Below are positions 7,661 through 15,925 of a stretch of 29,384 nucleotides of DNA, piece by piece. The position numbers and the translations under genes were made by a program. Origin of the DNA: JAZKAR01 sp040389065 (GTDB taxonomy: Bacteria > Pseudomonadota > Gammaproteobacteria > Burkholderiales > Casimicrobiaceae); contig JAZKAR010000037.1 in the NCBI GenBank assembly GCA_040389065.1, positions 1 to 29,384 on the forward strand. Reading direction: 5' to 3'. A model generated the notes under the pieces. The model saw only the letters and a list, made by a program, of their open reading frames with translations. It was not told the DNA's origin and searched no databases. Position 1 is the stretch's first letter, and each line of letters begins with the position of its first letter.

Positions 7661-9580
7661 TTAGCCAACGTGTACAAATTTAGCAACTGAAGGAATCCCC
7701 ACACTATCAATCACAAATAACATATAGTAACCAGGAGGAACTAAAGCGCTTGAATTAGGAACGTTAGCGGTTAAGCTATTTGTACCAGCTTGTACTTTTA
7801 ACTTAATTAAACGCTGATGCATATCGTTTCCATGTGTTGTAGCGCCTGGTGCTATTAATACAGCTTTTGTTACATTACGATTAGTAGCAATTTTAAACGA
7901 TTGATTATACTTAAGCGTTGTAGGAACACTTGTAATAGTAGGTTGAGCGCCTTTAAACAAATAAGGTGGTGAATATACCTGTACCTTGTGCTCAAAAGCG
8001 GCAGCGGCTGAGCTATCCATATCATCTTGCGAAAGTAATACTGTTGCGTCAGGTAATAAAATAGCGGTGGAATGATAAGCTGCCTGAATCGAATGAGGCG
8101 CTACCGTTTTCCATACACCTGTGGTATCTCCCGCTGGTTTTGAATACAGCTCGGCCTGCAAGAGCGGATTATCATAGCCATATAATCCACTATTACCGCC
8201 TACTGTTAACATTGTGCCATCAGGTAAAAGCACTGTATTACTGTTATGCCGAGGTGCAATCCAATTGGGATATGCACGCCACCCTGCTGTGGGGTTATTA
8301 CCATCAAGCCATTCATTACCTGCTACAGCTTTGCCTGCTGTCTCTGAATAACCACCCGCTACCATAATTAATTGCTTAGCAGGCGTTACAGTAGCATCAG
8401 TATAAGAAATGCCATTGCCTAAATTATAATGATCATTCTTCAGGCGAGGTAAACTACTCCAATTCCAGAGAGTTGTATCTAATTGAAAGCTACTATCAGC
8501 GCTTGGCCCCGCTTCTAACATTTTACCCGAGGGTAATAAAAACTGTAGCGGATATACGCCAGACGAATTATGAAGAGAAACTACCTTCATTAAACCAATA
8601 CCATCGATATTGGCATTAGGTGTAAATACTTCTACATCATTATTAAGTGCACTAGTTCCTGTTTCATCAATACCGCTGGTAATAACAGCCCGATTATCGG
8701 CAAGCTGAGTTACGGTTGGGTACCAGCGCCCGCGACGCATATCTGGCTGACGTGCCCATGTTTCAGTAATTGGATTAAACGTATAATTTGTTAGCGTACC
8801 CTCCCAGCCATCTAACCCTGTTGGTGCATTTGCATCTGGGTATCTTAAATTCCCGCCCGCTATATAGACCCGACCATCGCCTAATATAGTTTGCCCGCCG
8901 CACCAAATATTTTCAGGTGGTGGAATATTGCGACCAGTTCGGGTGGTAGGGTTCCAAATATACCCAACTCCATTATTTGAATTCGCTGGATTATGGTAAT
9001 CAACAGGGTCATAAGACCAGAACATGACATTACCGGTATGCAAAAGTACGGCTGTTACCCCCACTACAGGAATAATGAAAGGCGAGCTCCAGCGGCCTTG
9101 AGTCGTTAGATCAGGCGCAACTGCCGCTGCGGTCACTAGCATACTACTGGTAGCTGCTGCTGTAGTCGTATTAGTTGAAGTGCTGAAAGTGCTAACAGTA
9201 CTCGTATTAGAAATTTTCTTTAACGCATCTTGTTTAACCGCATTATCTTCAGCAAGCGTTACAGCAGCTGGTTTCACAACTGATGTAAAAAGCTCTTTTC
9301 GTATGCCACGCTCAACTTCACAACGGTGTGTACGCATGTGTGCATGTTCAGCCGCATGTGCAGACCCCAAAAGCGCCTTTTCGCGCTGCAATAATTGTGC
9401 TTCTACCATTGCTGGTTGGCAGGCTTTAAATACTGATCGACCATTAACGATTGATTTCAACGCTTGTGGAGAATGGGCAAATACAGCAAGCGGCGTTACC
9501 AACACATTAAATCCAACCAACATTGAAAACAGTGAACTGAAACGATGCGCGATAGGCAATAAACGTGATTTATTTTTCAT
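7661..9580 (-). CDS. Secreted radical-copper oxidase, glyoxal/galactose oxidase-like
   Basis: A 639-residue exported enzyme: signal peptide (cleavage after AVFA), a charged N-terminal region, a Ser/Thr/Ala-rich linker (about 125-150), a kelch beta-propeller and a C-terminal DUF1929 domain. Residues that match the copper centre of galactose oxidase are present: C227 (NIWCGGQ) and Y287 (GRWYPT) for the Cys-Tyr radical cofactor, Y502/H503 (AAYHSTAILLPD) and H583 (TTHGNDMHQR) as copper ligands. It should oxidise an aldehyde or alcohol with O2, giving H2O2. ATG 9580 is chosen over a TTG at 9622 because it starts a normal signal peptide, although its ribosome binding site is weak. It converges on the amine oxidase operon; a shared substrate pathway is only a guess. 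Confidence 0.85.
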   Translation of the reverse strand: MKNKSRLLPIAHRFSSLFSMLVGFNVLVTPLAVFAHSPQALKSIVNGRSVFKACQPAMVEAQLLQREKALLGSAHAAEHAHMRTHRCEVERGIRKELFTSVVKPAAVTLAEDNAVKQDALKKISNTSTVSTFSTSTNTTTAAATSSMLVTAAAVAPDLTTQGRWSSPFIIPVVGVTAVLLHTGNVMFWSYDPVDYHNPANSNNGVGYIWNPTTRTGRNIPPPENIWCGGQTILGDGRVYIAGGNLRYPDANAPTGLDGWEGTLTNYTFNPITETWARQPDMRRGRWYPTVTQLADNRAVITSGIDETGTSALNNDVEVFTPNANIDGIGLMKVVSLHNSSGVYPLQFLLPSGKMLEAGPSADSSFQLDTTLWNWSSLPRLKNDHYNLGNGISYTDATVTPAKQLIMVAGGYSETAGKAVAGNEWLDGNNPTAGWRAYPNWIAPRHNSNTVLLPDGTMLTVGGNSGLYGYDNPLLQAELYSKPAGDTTGVWKTVAPHSIQAAYHSTAILLPDATVLLSQDDMDSSAAAAFEHKVQVYSPPYLFKGAQPTITSVPTTLKYNQSFKIATNRNVTKAVLIAPGATTHGNDMHQRLIKLKVQAGTNSLTANVPNSSALVPPGYYMLFVIDSVGIPSVAKFVHVG

Positions 9581-9622
9581 AGTAGCTTTGAAATAGTAGA
9601 GTACTGATAGACATATAAACAA

Positions 9623-9971
9623 TTAATTTTATTTATATAAATCTTAAAAATAGCAGGCGCTATTACAACATATTAAAAAATAGTTTGCAAAACATTTTTT
9701 ATAAAAATATTATATTTTTCAAATTTTTACATTAAATTTAAAATAACAATAACAAAACCAGAATTGATAACTACATTTTTCAGGAAAAATCAGAAAACAA
9801 TTGCCTTTATTTTAGCAATTGATCCGTTCAAGTTAGCAGTACTGCAACATTTAATTATTCAATAGCCCTTATCAGATGATAGCGAAGTATTAAAATCTCA
9901 TTCAGAAATTAGTAAGGTATAGGCTTAAATCGGAGACAATCTGCCCCCGATTATTTTGATCATTTAAATAA
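9623..9971. other. Intergenic region between copper oxidase and VOC genes
   Basis: About 350 bases with no gene. The first half is AT-rich and should hold the promoter of the minus-strand copper oxidase, though no clear -35/-10 pair stands out. The second half holds the terminator-like hairpin at 9784-9821. A second palindrome (GATTATTT at 9949-9956 and AAATAATC at 9966-9973) overlaps the VOC stop codon. Confidence 0.5.
9784..9821 (-). terminator. Rho-independent-like terminator after the VOC gene
   Basis: CAATTGC (9798-9804) and GCAATTG (9815-9821) form a perfect 7-bp stem with a 10-base loop. Read on the minus strand it is followed by TTTTCTGATTTTT. It lies about 150 bases beyond the end of the minus-strand VOC gene. 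The stem is AT-rich, so strength is uncertain. Confidence 0.45.
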
Positions 9972-10343
9972 TCAAGGCGCGATGGGAGCAAATACGCGAA
10001 GCCGATGGCCATCAGAATCAAGCGCTAAAAAAGTATGGCCAAAATCCATATCCGTTGGCTCTTGTGCAATAGTAAGCCCTTGCTGTACCCACTCTGCGAA
10101 CATTTCACTCACAATCTGCTTATTCGTCACAGAAAATGCAATTTCTCCACTGCCAGCTATTGCCGTTGTTGCAGGCGTAACCGCCTGATTTGACCATAAC
10201 CCAAGCATCAGCCCAGAATCAAGCGCGAATAAAGAAAATGTAGGAGATGCTTGAAGCGGTGCTTTTTTCAATAGTTTCGTATAAAAATCGGTGCTATTTT
10301 GTATACTTTTCACATATAAAATTGTGTAATTAGGATCAGGCAT
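9972..10343 (-). CDS. VOC superfamily protein (glyoxalase/bleomycin-resistance-like)
   Basis: A 123-residue protein with the paired beta-alpha-beta-beta-beta units of the vicinal oxygen chelate fold: ILYVKSIQNSTDFYTKLL opens the first half, and GEIAFSVTNKQIVSEMFAEW opens the second, which ends in GHTFLALDSDGHRLRVFAP. Such proteins are metal-dependent lyases, dioxygenases or drug-binding proteins; the substrate cannot be told. It lies 114 nt downstream of the YafY-like regulator on the same strand, and a second VOC gene diverges from that regulator. This arrangement suggests a small regulated stress or detoxification unit. A minus-strand terminator-like hairpin follows at 9784-9821. Confidence 0.8.
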   Translation of the reverse strand: MPDPNYTILYVKSIQNSTDFYTKLLKKAPLQASPTFSLFALDSGLMLGLWSNQAVTPATTAIAGSGEIAFSVTNKQIVSEMFAEWVQQGLTIAQEPTDMDFGHTFLALDSDGHRLRVFAPIAP

Positions 10344-10457
10344 GACGTTTCTCCATAGTATTAAGAAAACCCTGAAAGAGATTGTTCTCTACCAAGAGCG
10401 CATAGAATACCTCTCCATGCTGTCAGTTTTTGTCAGTAGCGTTTATGACATACTTAA

Positions 10458-11147
10458 TTACTGCGAAGGGATGCCTTTAACCTCTCGCCACTCTTTAAGA
10501 AGAGCTTGCCTATGGCGTGGATAGCGTTGTTGCTCAATCACCAAGCTAAGAATCTTATCTGTACGAAAGTGCCGAAAATCTTGCCGCCATTCACACCATG
10601 CCGCCAAAATACAGACATGGTCGAAATACCCTAATGCAAATGGCCAGATGGTGCGTGTGGATTCAACCCCTTTCAAATCGCTATAGCAAATCGTTACCTT
10701 ACGTTGAGATCGAATAGCTTTGCGAACCTGAGATAAATCAGTTGTTTCAATTGTCTTCTGTGAAGCCGGCCCTATCAGCAAGGAATTAGCATCAAGGGCA
10801 TCACGCAAATCAAGGGGAAGTACAGATGCAATCTTGCTTAGCGCACTTTTAGCACCTTCGCGCAGTCTTTCATCGGCGCGATCGGCAACCCAGCGTGATC
10901 CCAATACAAGTGCCTCAATTTCTTCCTCTGTGAACATTAGCGGTGGAAGCATGTATCCCGGTCGCAACACATACCCAAGCCCGGCCTCCCCCTGTATGCT
11001 TGCCCCTTGTTCTTGTAAGGTAGCAATATCGCGATAAAGTGTACGAAGGCTAATGTTAAGCGCCTCAGCAAGTCGCGCTCCGGGCACAGGAAAGCGATAG
11101 CTGCGCAAAAGCTCAATCAGCTGTAACAAGCGCTGCGACCTCGACAA
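10458..11147 (-). CDS. YafY-type transcriptional regulator (HTH_11 and WYL domains)
   Basis: A 229-residue DNA-binding regulator. Residues 1-60 form an HTH_11 winged helix (RLLQLIELLRS, GARLAEALNISLRTLYRDIA). The rest is a WYL sensor domain with VTICYSDLKG and TRTIWPFALGYFDHVCILAAWCEWR, where the usual W-Y-L pattern is altered, and FRHFRTDKI near the end. Family members bind a ligand or nucleic acid through WYL and control nearby genes. The start at 11147 gives a normal N-terminus. VOC genes lie on both sides, one downstream on the same strand and one divergent across 302 nt, so both are candidate targets. The inducer is unknown. Confidence 0.88.
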   Translation of the reverse strand: MSRSQRLLQLIELLRSYRFPVPGARLAEALNISLRTLYRDIATLQEQGASIQGEAGLGYVLRPGYMLPPLMFTEEEIEALVLGSRWVADRADERLREGAKSALSKIASVLPLDLRDALDANSLLIGPASQKTIETTDLSQVRKAIRSQRKVTICYSDLKGVESTRTIWPFALGYFDHVCILAAWCEWRQDFRHFRTDKILSLVIEQQRYPRHRQALLKEWREVKGIPSQ

Positions 11148-11449
11148 AATAATCTCCGAAAAAATAAGTATTAGGGAATGTTAAGCAGGATATAGTCACA
11201 CTATTAAACTAAATTTTGGCCATACAAGGCGAGAACAGTACGACATTACTTTTGCTTTAACAACTACTTGCTGAGGCATTATAGTCAAATAAGGTCTTTT
11301 GTCTCTTATTTTTCCCTGCTCAACTAGTATAGATTTTGTGATGTCTATTGACGCGAAAATATAGGCTACGCCACAATACCCTAAGACACTGGCAAGCGCA
11401 TTGTCTTACTGCTGCTTCAAGTAGTAGCTCATTACAATGGAGAAATGAC
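11148..11449. promoter_or_regulatory. Divergent promoter region between YafY regulator and VOC gene
   Basis: This 302-base gap separates two divergent genes and must hold both promoters and probably the regulator's own operator. A possible -35 TTGACG is at 11348-11353 on the plus strand, but no good -10 follows at 17 bases. I found no strong palindrome that could be named as the operator. Confidence 0.4.
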
Positions 11450-11935
11450 ATGAATAAACAAGCAAAGAACACAATTTGCCTTTGGTATAATGGCGATGCT
11501 GAAGAAGCAGCTCAATTTTATGCCAAGACCTTTCCTGATTCATCCGTTGGTGCGGTGCACTTTGCCCCTGGCGACTTTCCATCAGGAAAGCAAGGGAATG
11601 TGTTAACAGTAGAGTTTACAGTGATGGGAATTCCCTGCCTTGGCCTTAATGGCGGGTCTGCATTCAAACATAACGAAGCATTCTCATTTCAGGTTGCAAC
11701 CGCTGACCAAGCCGAAACCGATCGTTACTGGAACGCAATTGTAGATAACGGCGGTGCAGAGAGCCAATGTGGTTGGTGCAAAGATAAATGGGGTTTGTCA
11801 TGGCAGATTACGCCGATTGCTTTGACCAAAGCGGTAACCAACGCTGATCCTGCTATTGCTAAACGAGCGTTCAATGCAATGATGAAAATGAAAAAAATCG
11901 ACATTGCTGCTATTGAGGCGGCGTGCCGCAGTTGA
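11450..11935 (+). CDS. VOC family protein, PhnB / 3-demethylubiquinone methyltransferase-like
   Basis: A 161-residue protein of the PhnB-like VOC group. The N-terminus (NTICLWYNGDAEEAAQFYAK) and the middle (GIPCLGLNGGSAFKHNEAFS, then SQCGWCKDKWGLSWQITP) match the group often labelled 3-demethylubiquinone-9 3-methyltransferase. That label is probably wrong enzymatically, since these proteins have no SAM-binding fold. ATG 11450 is chosen for GGAG at 11439-11442 with a 7-nt gap; upstream codons in the same frame are not protein-like. It is transcribed away from the YafY regulator and is its likely target. The function is unknown; a role in handling a small electrophile is possible. Confidence 0.85.
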   Translation: MNKQAKNTICLWYNGDAEEAAQFYAKTFPDSSVGAVHFAPGDFPSGKQGNVLTVEFTVMGIPCLGLNGGSAFKHNEAFSFQVATADQAETDRYWNAIVDNGGAESQCGWCKDKWGLSWQITPIALTKAVTNADPAIAKRAFNAMMKMKKIDIAAIEAACRS

Positions 11936-11986
11936 AGCTGCAATAATTTTTGTAAGCGTGTGTTTCAGGCTGGCGGAAAACGTTAA

Positions 11987-12046
11987 GGCTGAAATCTATG
12001 GTTATTAAGTATGTATACATACGTAACTAAACGTAGCACTTCAGCC
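11987..12046. repeat. Nested three-tier inverted repeat
   Basis: GGCTGAA (11987-11993) pairs with TTCAGCC (12040-12046). Inside lie GTTA and TAAC arms. At the centre is the perfect 14-bp palindrome GTATGTATACATAC (12009-12022). The 60-base element follows the VOC gene and precedes the end of the minus-strand M50 protease gene. It has no U-tract. It could be a terminator, a palindromic protein-binding site or a small mobile repeat. Confidence 0.5.
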
Positions 12047-12116
12047 GTTTATAGATAATTCATAGGTAATTCTATAAACAATCATTTCGTCAGTTCGGTG
12101 CTATTCAACTTAAGTG

Positions 12117-12833
12117 CTAAAAAGGAGACTTTTCAAGCATTTCATATACATTACCAGTCATAATAGCTAAAAACACTACAAGGCTAAGATAATAAAAGGT
12201 GTATTCAACTTTATGCTCAAGACTAATAGCTGAATCACTAGGCTGTTCTAAAGATGCAGGATTTTTCTGAAAACTTTGAATAATTTGTGGGGCTGCCAGA
12301 ATAGCCATAAAAATAAGCAACGGATTAGGCCGATAAAAAAATGCCCCTATCAAAATAGGTATACCTAGCAACCAAATTCGCGAGCTAATCACTGAAGTAA
12401 TTCTTCCTCCATCAAATGGAGGAAGAGGAATCAGATTAAAAAGATTTAGGAAAAACCCAGCATAGGACAGCGCTAACCAAATAGGCTGTGCAGTATGCCG
12501 GCCAATAAAATAACATCCTATTGCAGCAAGGGTACCTAATAATGGGCCACCTAAACCAATAAATGCATCTGTTTCTGCATTCTGCGGCTTATCTTTTAAT
12601 TCAATCCAGGCACCAACAAAAGGAATAAATGTAGGAGCACCAACCTCTATTCCACGTTGACGTGCTGCAATATAGTGCCCCATTTCATGGATAAAAATCA
12701 GTGCCACCAGGCCAAGCGCATAATACCAGCCATAAACTAAGCTATAAGCCAAAATAGATAGCAGCATCGTACCCGCTGTTAACAACAGCTTGCTGAATTT
12801 ACCTGTTGCAAGTAATAGTGCAAGCCCTTTCAT
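12117..12833 (-). CDS. Site-2 protease family membrane metalloprotease (peptidase M50)
   Basis: A 238-residue intramembrane zinc protease. The zinc-binding HEMGH motif is at residues 49-53, inside a transmembrane helix. The third ligand region NLIPLPPFDGGR is at 133-144, with Asp141 as the expected ligand. There are about five or six transmembrane segments and no PDZ domain, which places it in the compact, non-RseP group. Its ATG overlaps the stop of the DUF2167 gene by 4 nt, so the two are translationally coupled. The substrate is unknown; the DUF2167 membrane protein is the obvious candidate partner. Confidence 0.88.
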   Translation of the reverse strand: MKGLALLLATGKFSKLLLTAGTMLLSILAYSLVYGWYYALGLVALIFIHEMGHYIAARQRGIEVGAPTFIPFVGAWIELKDKPQNAETDAFIGLGGPLLGTLAAIGCYFIGRHTAQPIWLALSYAGFFLNLFNLIPLPPFDGGRITSVISSRIWLLGIPILIGAFFYRPNPLLIFMAILAAPQIIQSFQKNPASLEQPSDSAISLEHKVEYTFYYLSLVVFLAIMTGNVYEMLEKSPF

Positions 12834-13870
12834 GGTTCAATAGAACCTTTGGAAGCATCGGGCTGCTTCTGTAGAGTTACACCAAGGTTGTCTTGAACAT
12901 TTTCTTCAGAAGCGATATTTTGTGTCTTATTTCTGTTAAACATTTTTTTAATAACACTAAATCCTCCCATCGCAGCAATAAAAGCCACTTTGGCGAATTT
13001 GGCTAAAAAAGCTGCAATCACTGCAAATAAACCAAGTTTTTTTGCAGCAACACCTGTAATCAGCGCTGCAAGGCCATACTCTGCAACTCGATCTGTAGAA
13101 GCTGAAAAATCTGAGTAACGCTTACCCTCATTAAAAGTTAATGCTAACAAAAGCGATTTTGCTATGGGTTTCAAGCCCTCTATGCTTTTCTGCTCGGTCA
13201 CAAGATTCATGCTTACATAACCCTCTCTTCCTAGGGTCAATGTATTATAGTTAATGCCTTTGTAATTTATATCAGCACCGACTCCCTTATCCTGAGAAGC
13301 AAGCGACCAAACTAATTGATGCGTTGCATTATCATAGTGAGGCTTTTCTACCCAATCTATAATTTCTATTTCTGTAATACCCTTTGCTTTACGCTCTGTA
13401 TTCATCTCTTCATTACCAGTACGAATACTTTCTAAAATATCGTCTGGATTCCAACTCTTTGCCTCATCGTCTTTTATATAACCAGTATTCACATAACTGA
13501 CGATCATCATAAAATCAGCTTTTTTATCATCAAGCGATACGATTAAACCTTGTAAACTTTCTGTAACACGATTTCCTAATGCCTCCATAAGTTGACTGGC
13601 AGCTGGTTTTGGAATAAATCCAAAATTTTCTGGCAGCTTTAATGTAGCTTGATCAGCAAGGGTTATCGCTATAGGGCCTTTTTTGAGCGCAGCCTGAGCA
13701 GCTTTGAAACCTAGTTCTAAACGTACCTTAGGGTCTTCATTGGCACGTATAGTCGAAGTGACTGGGGGAGTCGTTAAGGGAATACTTTGTGATTGCGATT
13801 CAGCAGCTTTAGCAAAACTTACAGCAGTAAACAAAAAATAAAATAAGGCAAAAAGTGTGTACTTCTTCAT
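12830..13870 (-). CDS. DUF2167 family membrane protein
   Basis: A 346-residue protein with a signal peptide (cleavage near VSFAKA), a large extracytoplasmic region and a C-terminal membrane region (ALITGVAAKKLGLFAVIAAF) followed by a basic cytoplasmic tail. It matches DUF2167 through LPENFGFIP, the NPDDILESIRTGNEEMNTER stretch, and IEIIDWVEKPHYDNATHQLVWSL. The family has no known biochemical role. It is the first gene of a two-gene minus-strand operon with an M50 protease, overlapping by 4 nt. That pairing suggests regulated membrane proteolysis or maturation, which is inference. Confidence 0.85.
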   Translation of the reverse strand: MKKYTLFALFYFLFTAVSFAKAAESQSQSIPLTTPPVTSTIRANEDPKVRLELGFKAAQAALKKGPIAITLADQATLKLPENFGFIPKPAASQLMEALGNRVTESLQGLIVSLDDKKADFMMIVSYVNTGYIKDDEAKSWNPDDILESIRTGNEEMNTERKAKGITEIEIIDWVEKPHYDNATHQLVWSLASQDKGVGADINYKGINYNTLTLGREGYVSMNLVTEQKSIEGLKPIAKSLLLALTFNEGKRYSDFSASTDRVAEYGLAALITGVAAKKLGLFAVIAAFLAKFAKVAFIAAMGGFSVIKKMFNRNKTQNIASEENVQDNLGVTLQKQPDASKGSIEP

Positions 13871-14318
13871 AGCAATTGTTTAAGCGCTCTAAGAGAGTAA
13901 TCTTCCCTCTGGCGACATCACCTTTAAAAAATTAAAAAATGGTAAGTTGTTAGTTTAAAATATAATAATATCATATCCCAACCCCATTCATGACTTAAAT
14001 TTATAAGTAAAATTCATAAGGAAATATAAAACTCAACTCCTCTCTCACTTAGCATTAACAAGTGCACTGACATTGATTAGCGTCAATAGGACAATACATT
14101 GAACATCTAATTTAACTTCAGCAATAGTACGTTTTAATAAATAGTTACATGGGCAACGCACCATATTTACTTAAGGTTATTTGGTAAGGCGGGGCGAGAA
14201 CTAAAAGATATTACATCTTTAATATTGTTTACATAAAATCCGATAATTTATAAGGCTATACAATATTTAAATAAATTTTTTTATAATTATTCAACACATT
14301 AAATCATGAAAGCAAAAA
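13871..14318. other. Divergent intergenic region
   Basis: About 450 AT-rich bases between the divergent DUF2167 and ferritin-like genes, without coding signs. It should hold the promoters for both. The only notable site is the FNR-like half-palindrome at 14073-14086. Confidence 0.45.
14073..14086. promoter_or_regulatory. FNR/Crp-family-like binding site
   Basis: TTGATTAGCGTCAA matches 9 of 10 conserved positions of the FNR consensus TTGAT-N4-ATCAA. It lies 233 nt before the ferritin-like gene and about 200 nt before the divergent DUF2167 gene, so its place relative to a promoter is unknown. A chance match in AT-rich DNA is quite possible. Confidence 0.25.
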
Positions 14319-15359
14319 ATGAAAAAATTTATTAAAAACATCATGATTCTCAATTTTCTTTTACTGATTGTGGGTATTGCTGGTGGCTTTTTTTTTGAAT
14401 CTTCTCGTCAATGGTTAGGAATAATCTTTTATCCGTTAATTATCTTACTGCTTATTCAAATCGTTGCTGGTGTAATTGGAATATTTACTCCTAACGTAAG
14501 ATTAATTTCCCTATTTGCCATGGTACACGGGTTAGTAGAACTATTTTGTATGGTATTTTTAGCGATGGGAGCAGGATGGGGGCGTCCTTTACGCATTCGC
14601 GGGCGCCAAATACACCCAGATTTACGAGAAGGCACCGACTGGACTCGAGGCCCTCGCCCTGATCCTACAAACTTAGATGAGCCAACACGCCAGGCACTTG
14701 AAGCATTATGGCTGCATGATGCCCAAAAAGAGCATGCTTCAGTACCTGCCTTCTCGCGTATTTCTTGGATGCTCGCTGCAATAGGTGCGCCTGCAGAACT
14801 AATGGAATGGGCGCACAGGGCTGCCTTAGAAGAAATTGAACATACTCGCTTGTGCTTTGCTATAGCTGCTGGCTATGCAGGCCGTTCTCATACCGTTGAA
14901 CCTATGCCAGATTTATTAATAGGTGGATTAGATACAAAAGCTGATCCGCTACACACACTAGCCACTGAAAGTCTTTCTGATGGCTGCCAATTAGAAGATT
15001 TTAATGCCGATGTTGCTGAAGCCTGTGCGCTAATTTGTGAAGAACCAGCCACCCGTACCGTATTACTGCAAATTGCCAGTGAAGAACGATCACACGCTGA
15101 GTTTTCTTGGGCTTTATTAACTTGGTTGCTTGAGCGCTATCCTGAAAAAATAAAACAAGCAGTTGAAAAAACAGCGATCGAGCTTGAAAATTATCGCCGA
15201 CCAACAGCTGTCGGCTGGGATAAGAAGCATTTGGTGGCACAAGCTGACCCTATTCAACTGTTAAAGCATGGTCGACTACCTGATGAACGTTGGAAAGAAT
15301 TATGGGATAAACGTCTTACACAAACGCAGCAACGTTTAAAAGAACTATTAGAAAATTAA
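14319..15359 (+). CDS. Membrane-anchored ferritin-like (diiron-type) protein
   Basis: A 346-residue protein. Residues 1-90 form about three transmembrane helices. From about 120 a soluble ferritin-like helical bundle follows. The likely metal ligands are E138 (QKEHASVPAF), E172 and H175 (AALEEIEHT), a Glu near 217 (TESLSDGC), and E256 and H259 (ASEERSHAEF), the usual E, ExxH, E, ExxH order of a dinuclear iron site. The fusion of a membrane anchor to such a domain is uncommon. It could be an oxidase, hydroxylase or iron/peroxide-handling protein at the membrane. A long leader region (14087-14318) precedes it and a strong hairpin follows at 15432-15458. Confidence 0.78.
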   Translation: MKKFIKNIMILNFLLLIVGIAGGFFFESSRQWLGIIFYPLIILLLIQIVAGVIGIFTPNVRLISLFAMVHGLVELFCMVFLAMGAGWGRPLRIRGRQIHPDLREGTDWTRGPRPDPTNLDEPTRQALEALWLHDAQKEHASVPAFSRISWMLAAIGAPAELMEWAHRAALEEIEHTRLCFAIAAGYAGRSHTVEPMPDLLIGGLDTKADPLHTLATESLSDGCQLEDFNADVAEACALICEEPATRTVLLQIASEERSHAEFSWALLTWLLERYPEKIKQAVEKTAIELENYRRPTAVGWDKKHLVAQADPIQLLKHGRLPDERWKELWDKRLTQTQQRLKELLEN

Positions 15360-15431
15360 GTAACGTTTGGTTCCTATGTTCGGCATTAATGCATTTCCTG
15401 TACTTAAAAGCAGTTTAACAGCGAAATATAG

Positions 15432-15458
15432 ATCACTCACTAAGAATAAGTGAGTGAT
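15432..15458 (+). terminator. Strong hairpin after the ferritin-like gene
   Basis: ATCACTCACT (15432-15441) and AGTGAGTGAT (15449-15458) form a perfect 10-bp stem with a 7-base loop. It sits 73 nt beyond the ferritin-like stop codon. No T-run follows, so it may be a transcript-end stabiliser or a weak terminator. Confidence 0.45.
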
Positions 15459-15533
15459 AAGCAGTACAAACAGGTCAACCTAATACATGCTCAATAAGTT
15501 TTTATATTTATCACAATACTTATTGAGATTGAT

Positions 15534-15875
15534 ATGAAACTATTATTTAAAGCTTCGCTTGCATCATGCGGAATATTGTTTTTAAGTGGCTGCGTGGTTG
15601 TACCGCATAACCATGCACCTCGCTATGTTGAAAGCGACTCCATCATGATTGCTCCCCCTCCAGTCAGGGAGGAAATTGTAAGAACAGCACCGTATCCGGA
15701 TTACGTATGGATATCAGGTTATTGGGGATGGAACGGACGGCGTCATGATTGGGTACCAGGCCATTGGAGCGCACCACGGCCAGGTTATCGATGGATACCT
15801 CATCGTTGGGAACAAAACGGCGGCTCACATTGGCACTTACGTGAAGGCTATTGGGAACGCCATGGTAGATATTAA
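15534..15875 (+). CDS. WXXGXW (YXWGXW)-repeat lipoprotein
   Basis: A 113-residue envelope lipoprotein. The lipobox LSGC puts the lipidated Cys at residue 20. The C-terminal half carries repeated aromatic units (YVWISGYWGWNG, HDWVPGHWSAPRPG, YRWIPHRWEQNG, HWHLREGYWERHG), the hallmark of the YXWGXW/WXXGXW repeat family. These are small envelope proteins of unknown function, with a likely all-beta, carbohydrate- or ligand-binding surface. The protein is rich in Trp, His and Arg and probably faces the periplasm. It lies alone between a hairpin and a GST gene 50 nt downstream, with which it could be co-transcribed. Confidence 0.85.
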   Translation: MKLLFKASLASCGILFLSGCVVVPHNHAPRYVESDSIMIAPPPVREEIVRTAPYPDYVWISGYWGWNGRRHDWVPGHWSAPRPGYRWIPHRWEQNGGSHWHLREGYWERHGRY

Positions 15876-15925
15876 TGTGTTACCAGCCCTACCGTCGATA
15901 ACTTTTGCTAAGGAAAAATCTTACA

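Noticed and set aside
9180..9596. 138-residue plus-strand frame
   Set aside because: It lies opposite the signal peptide and linker region of the well-supported copper oxidase and has no domain or ribosome binding site.
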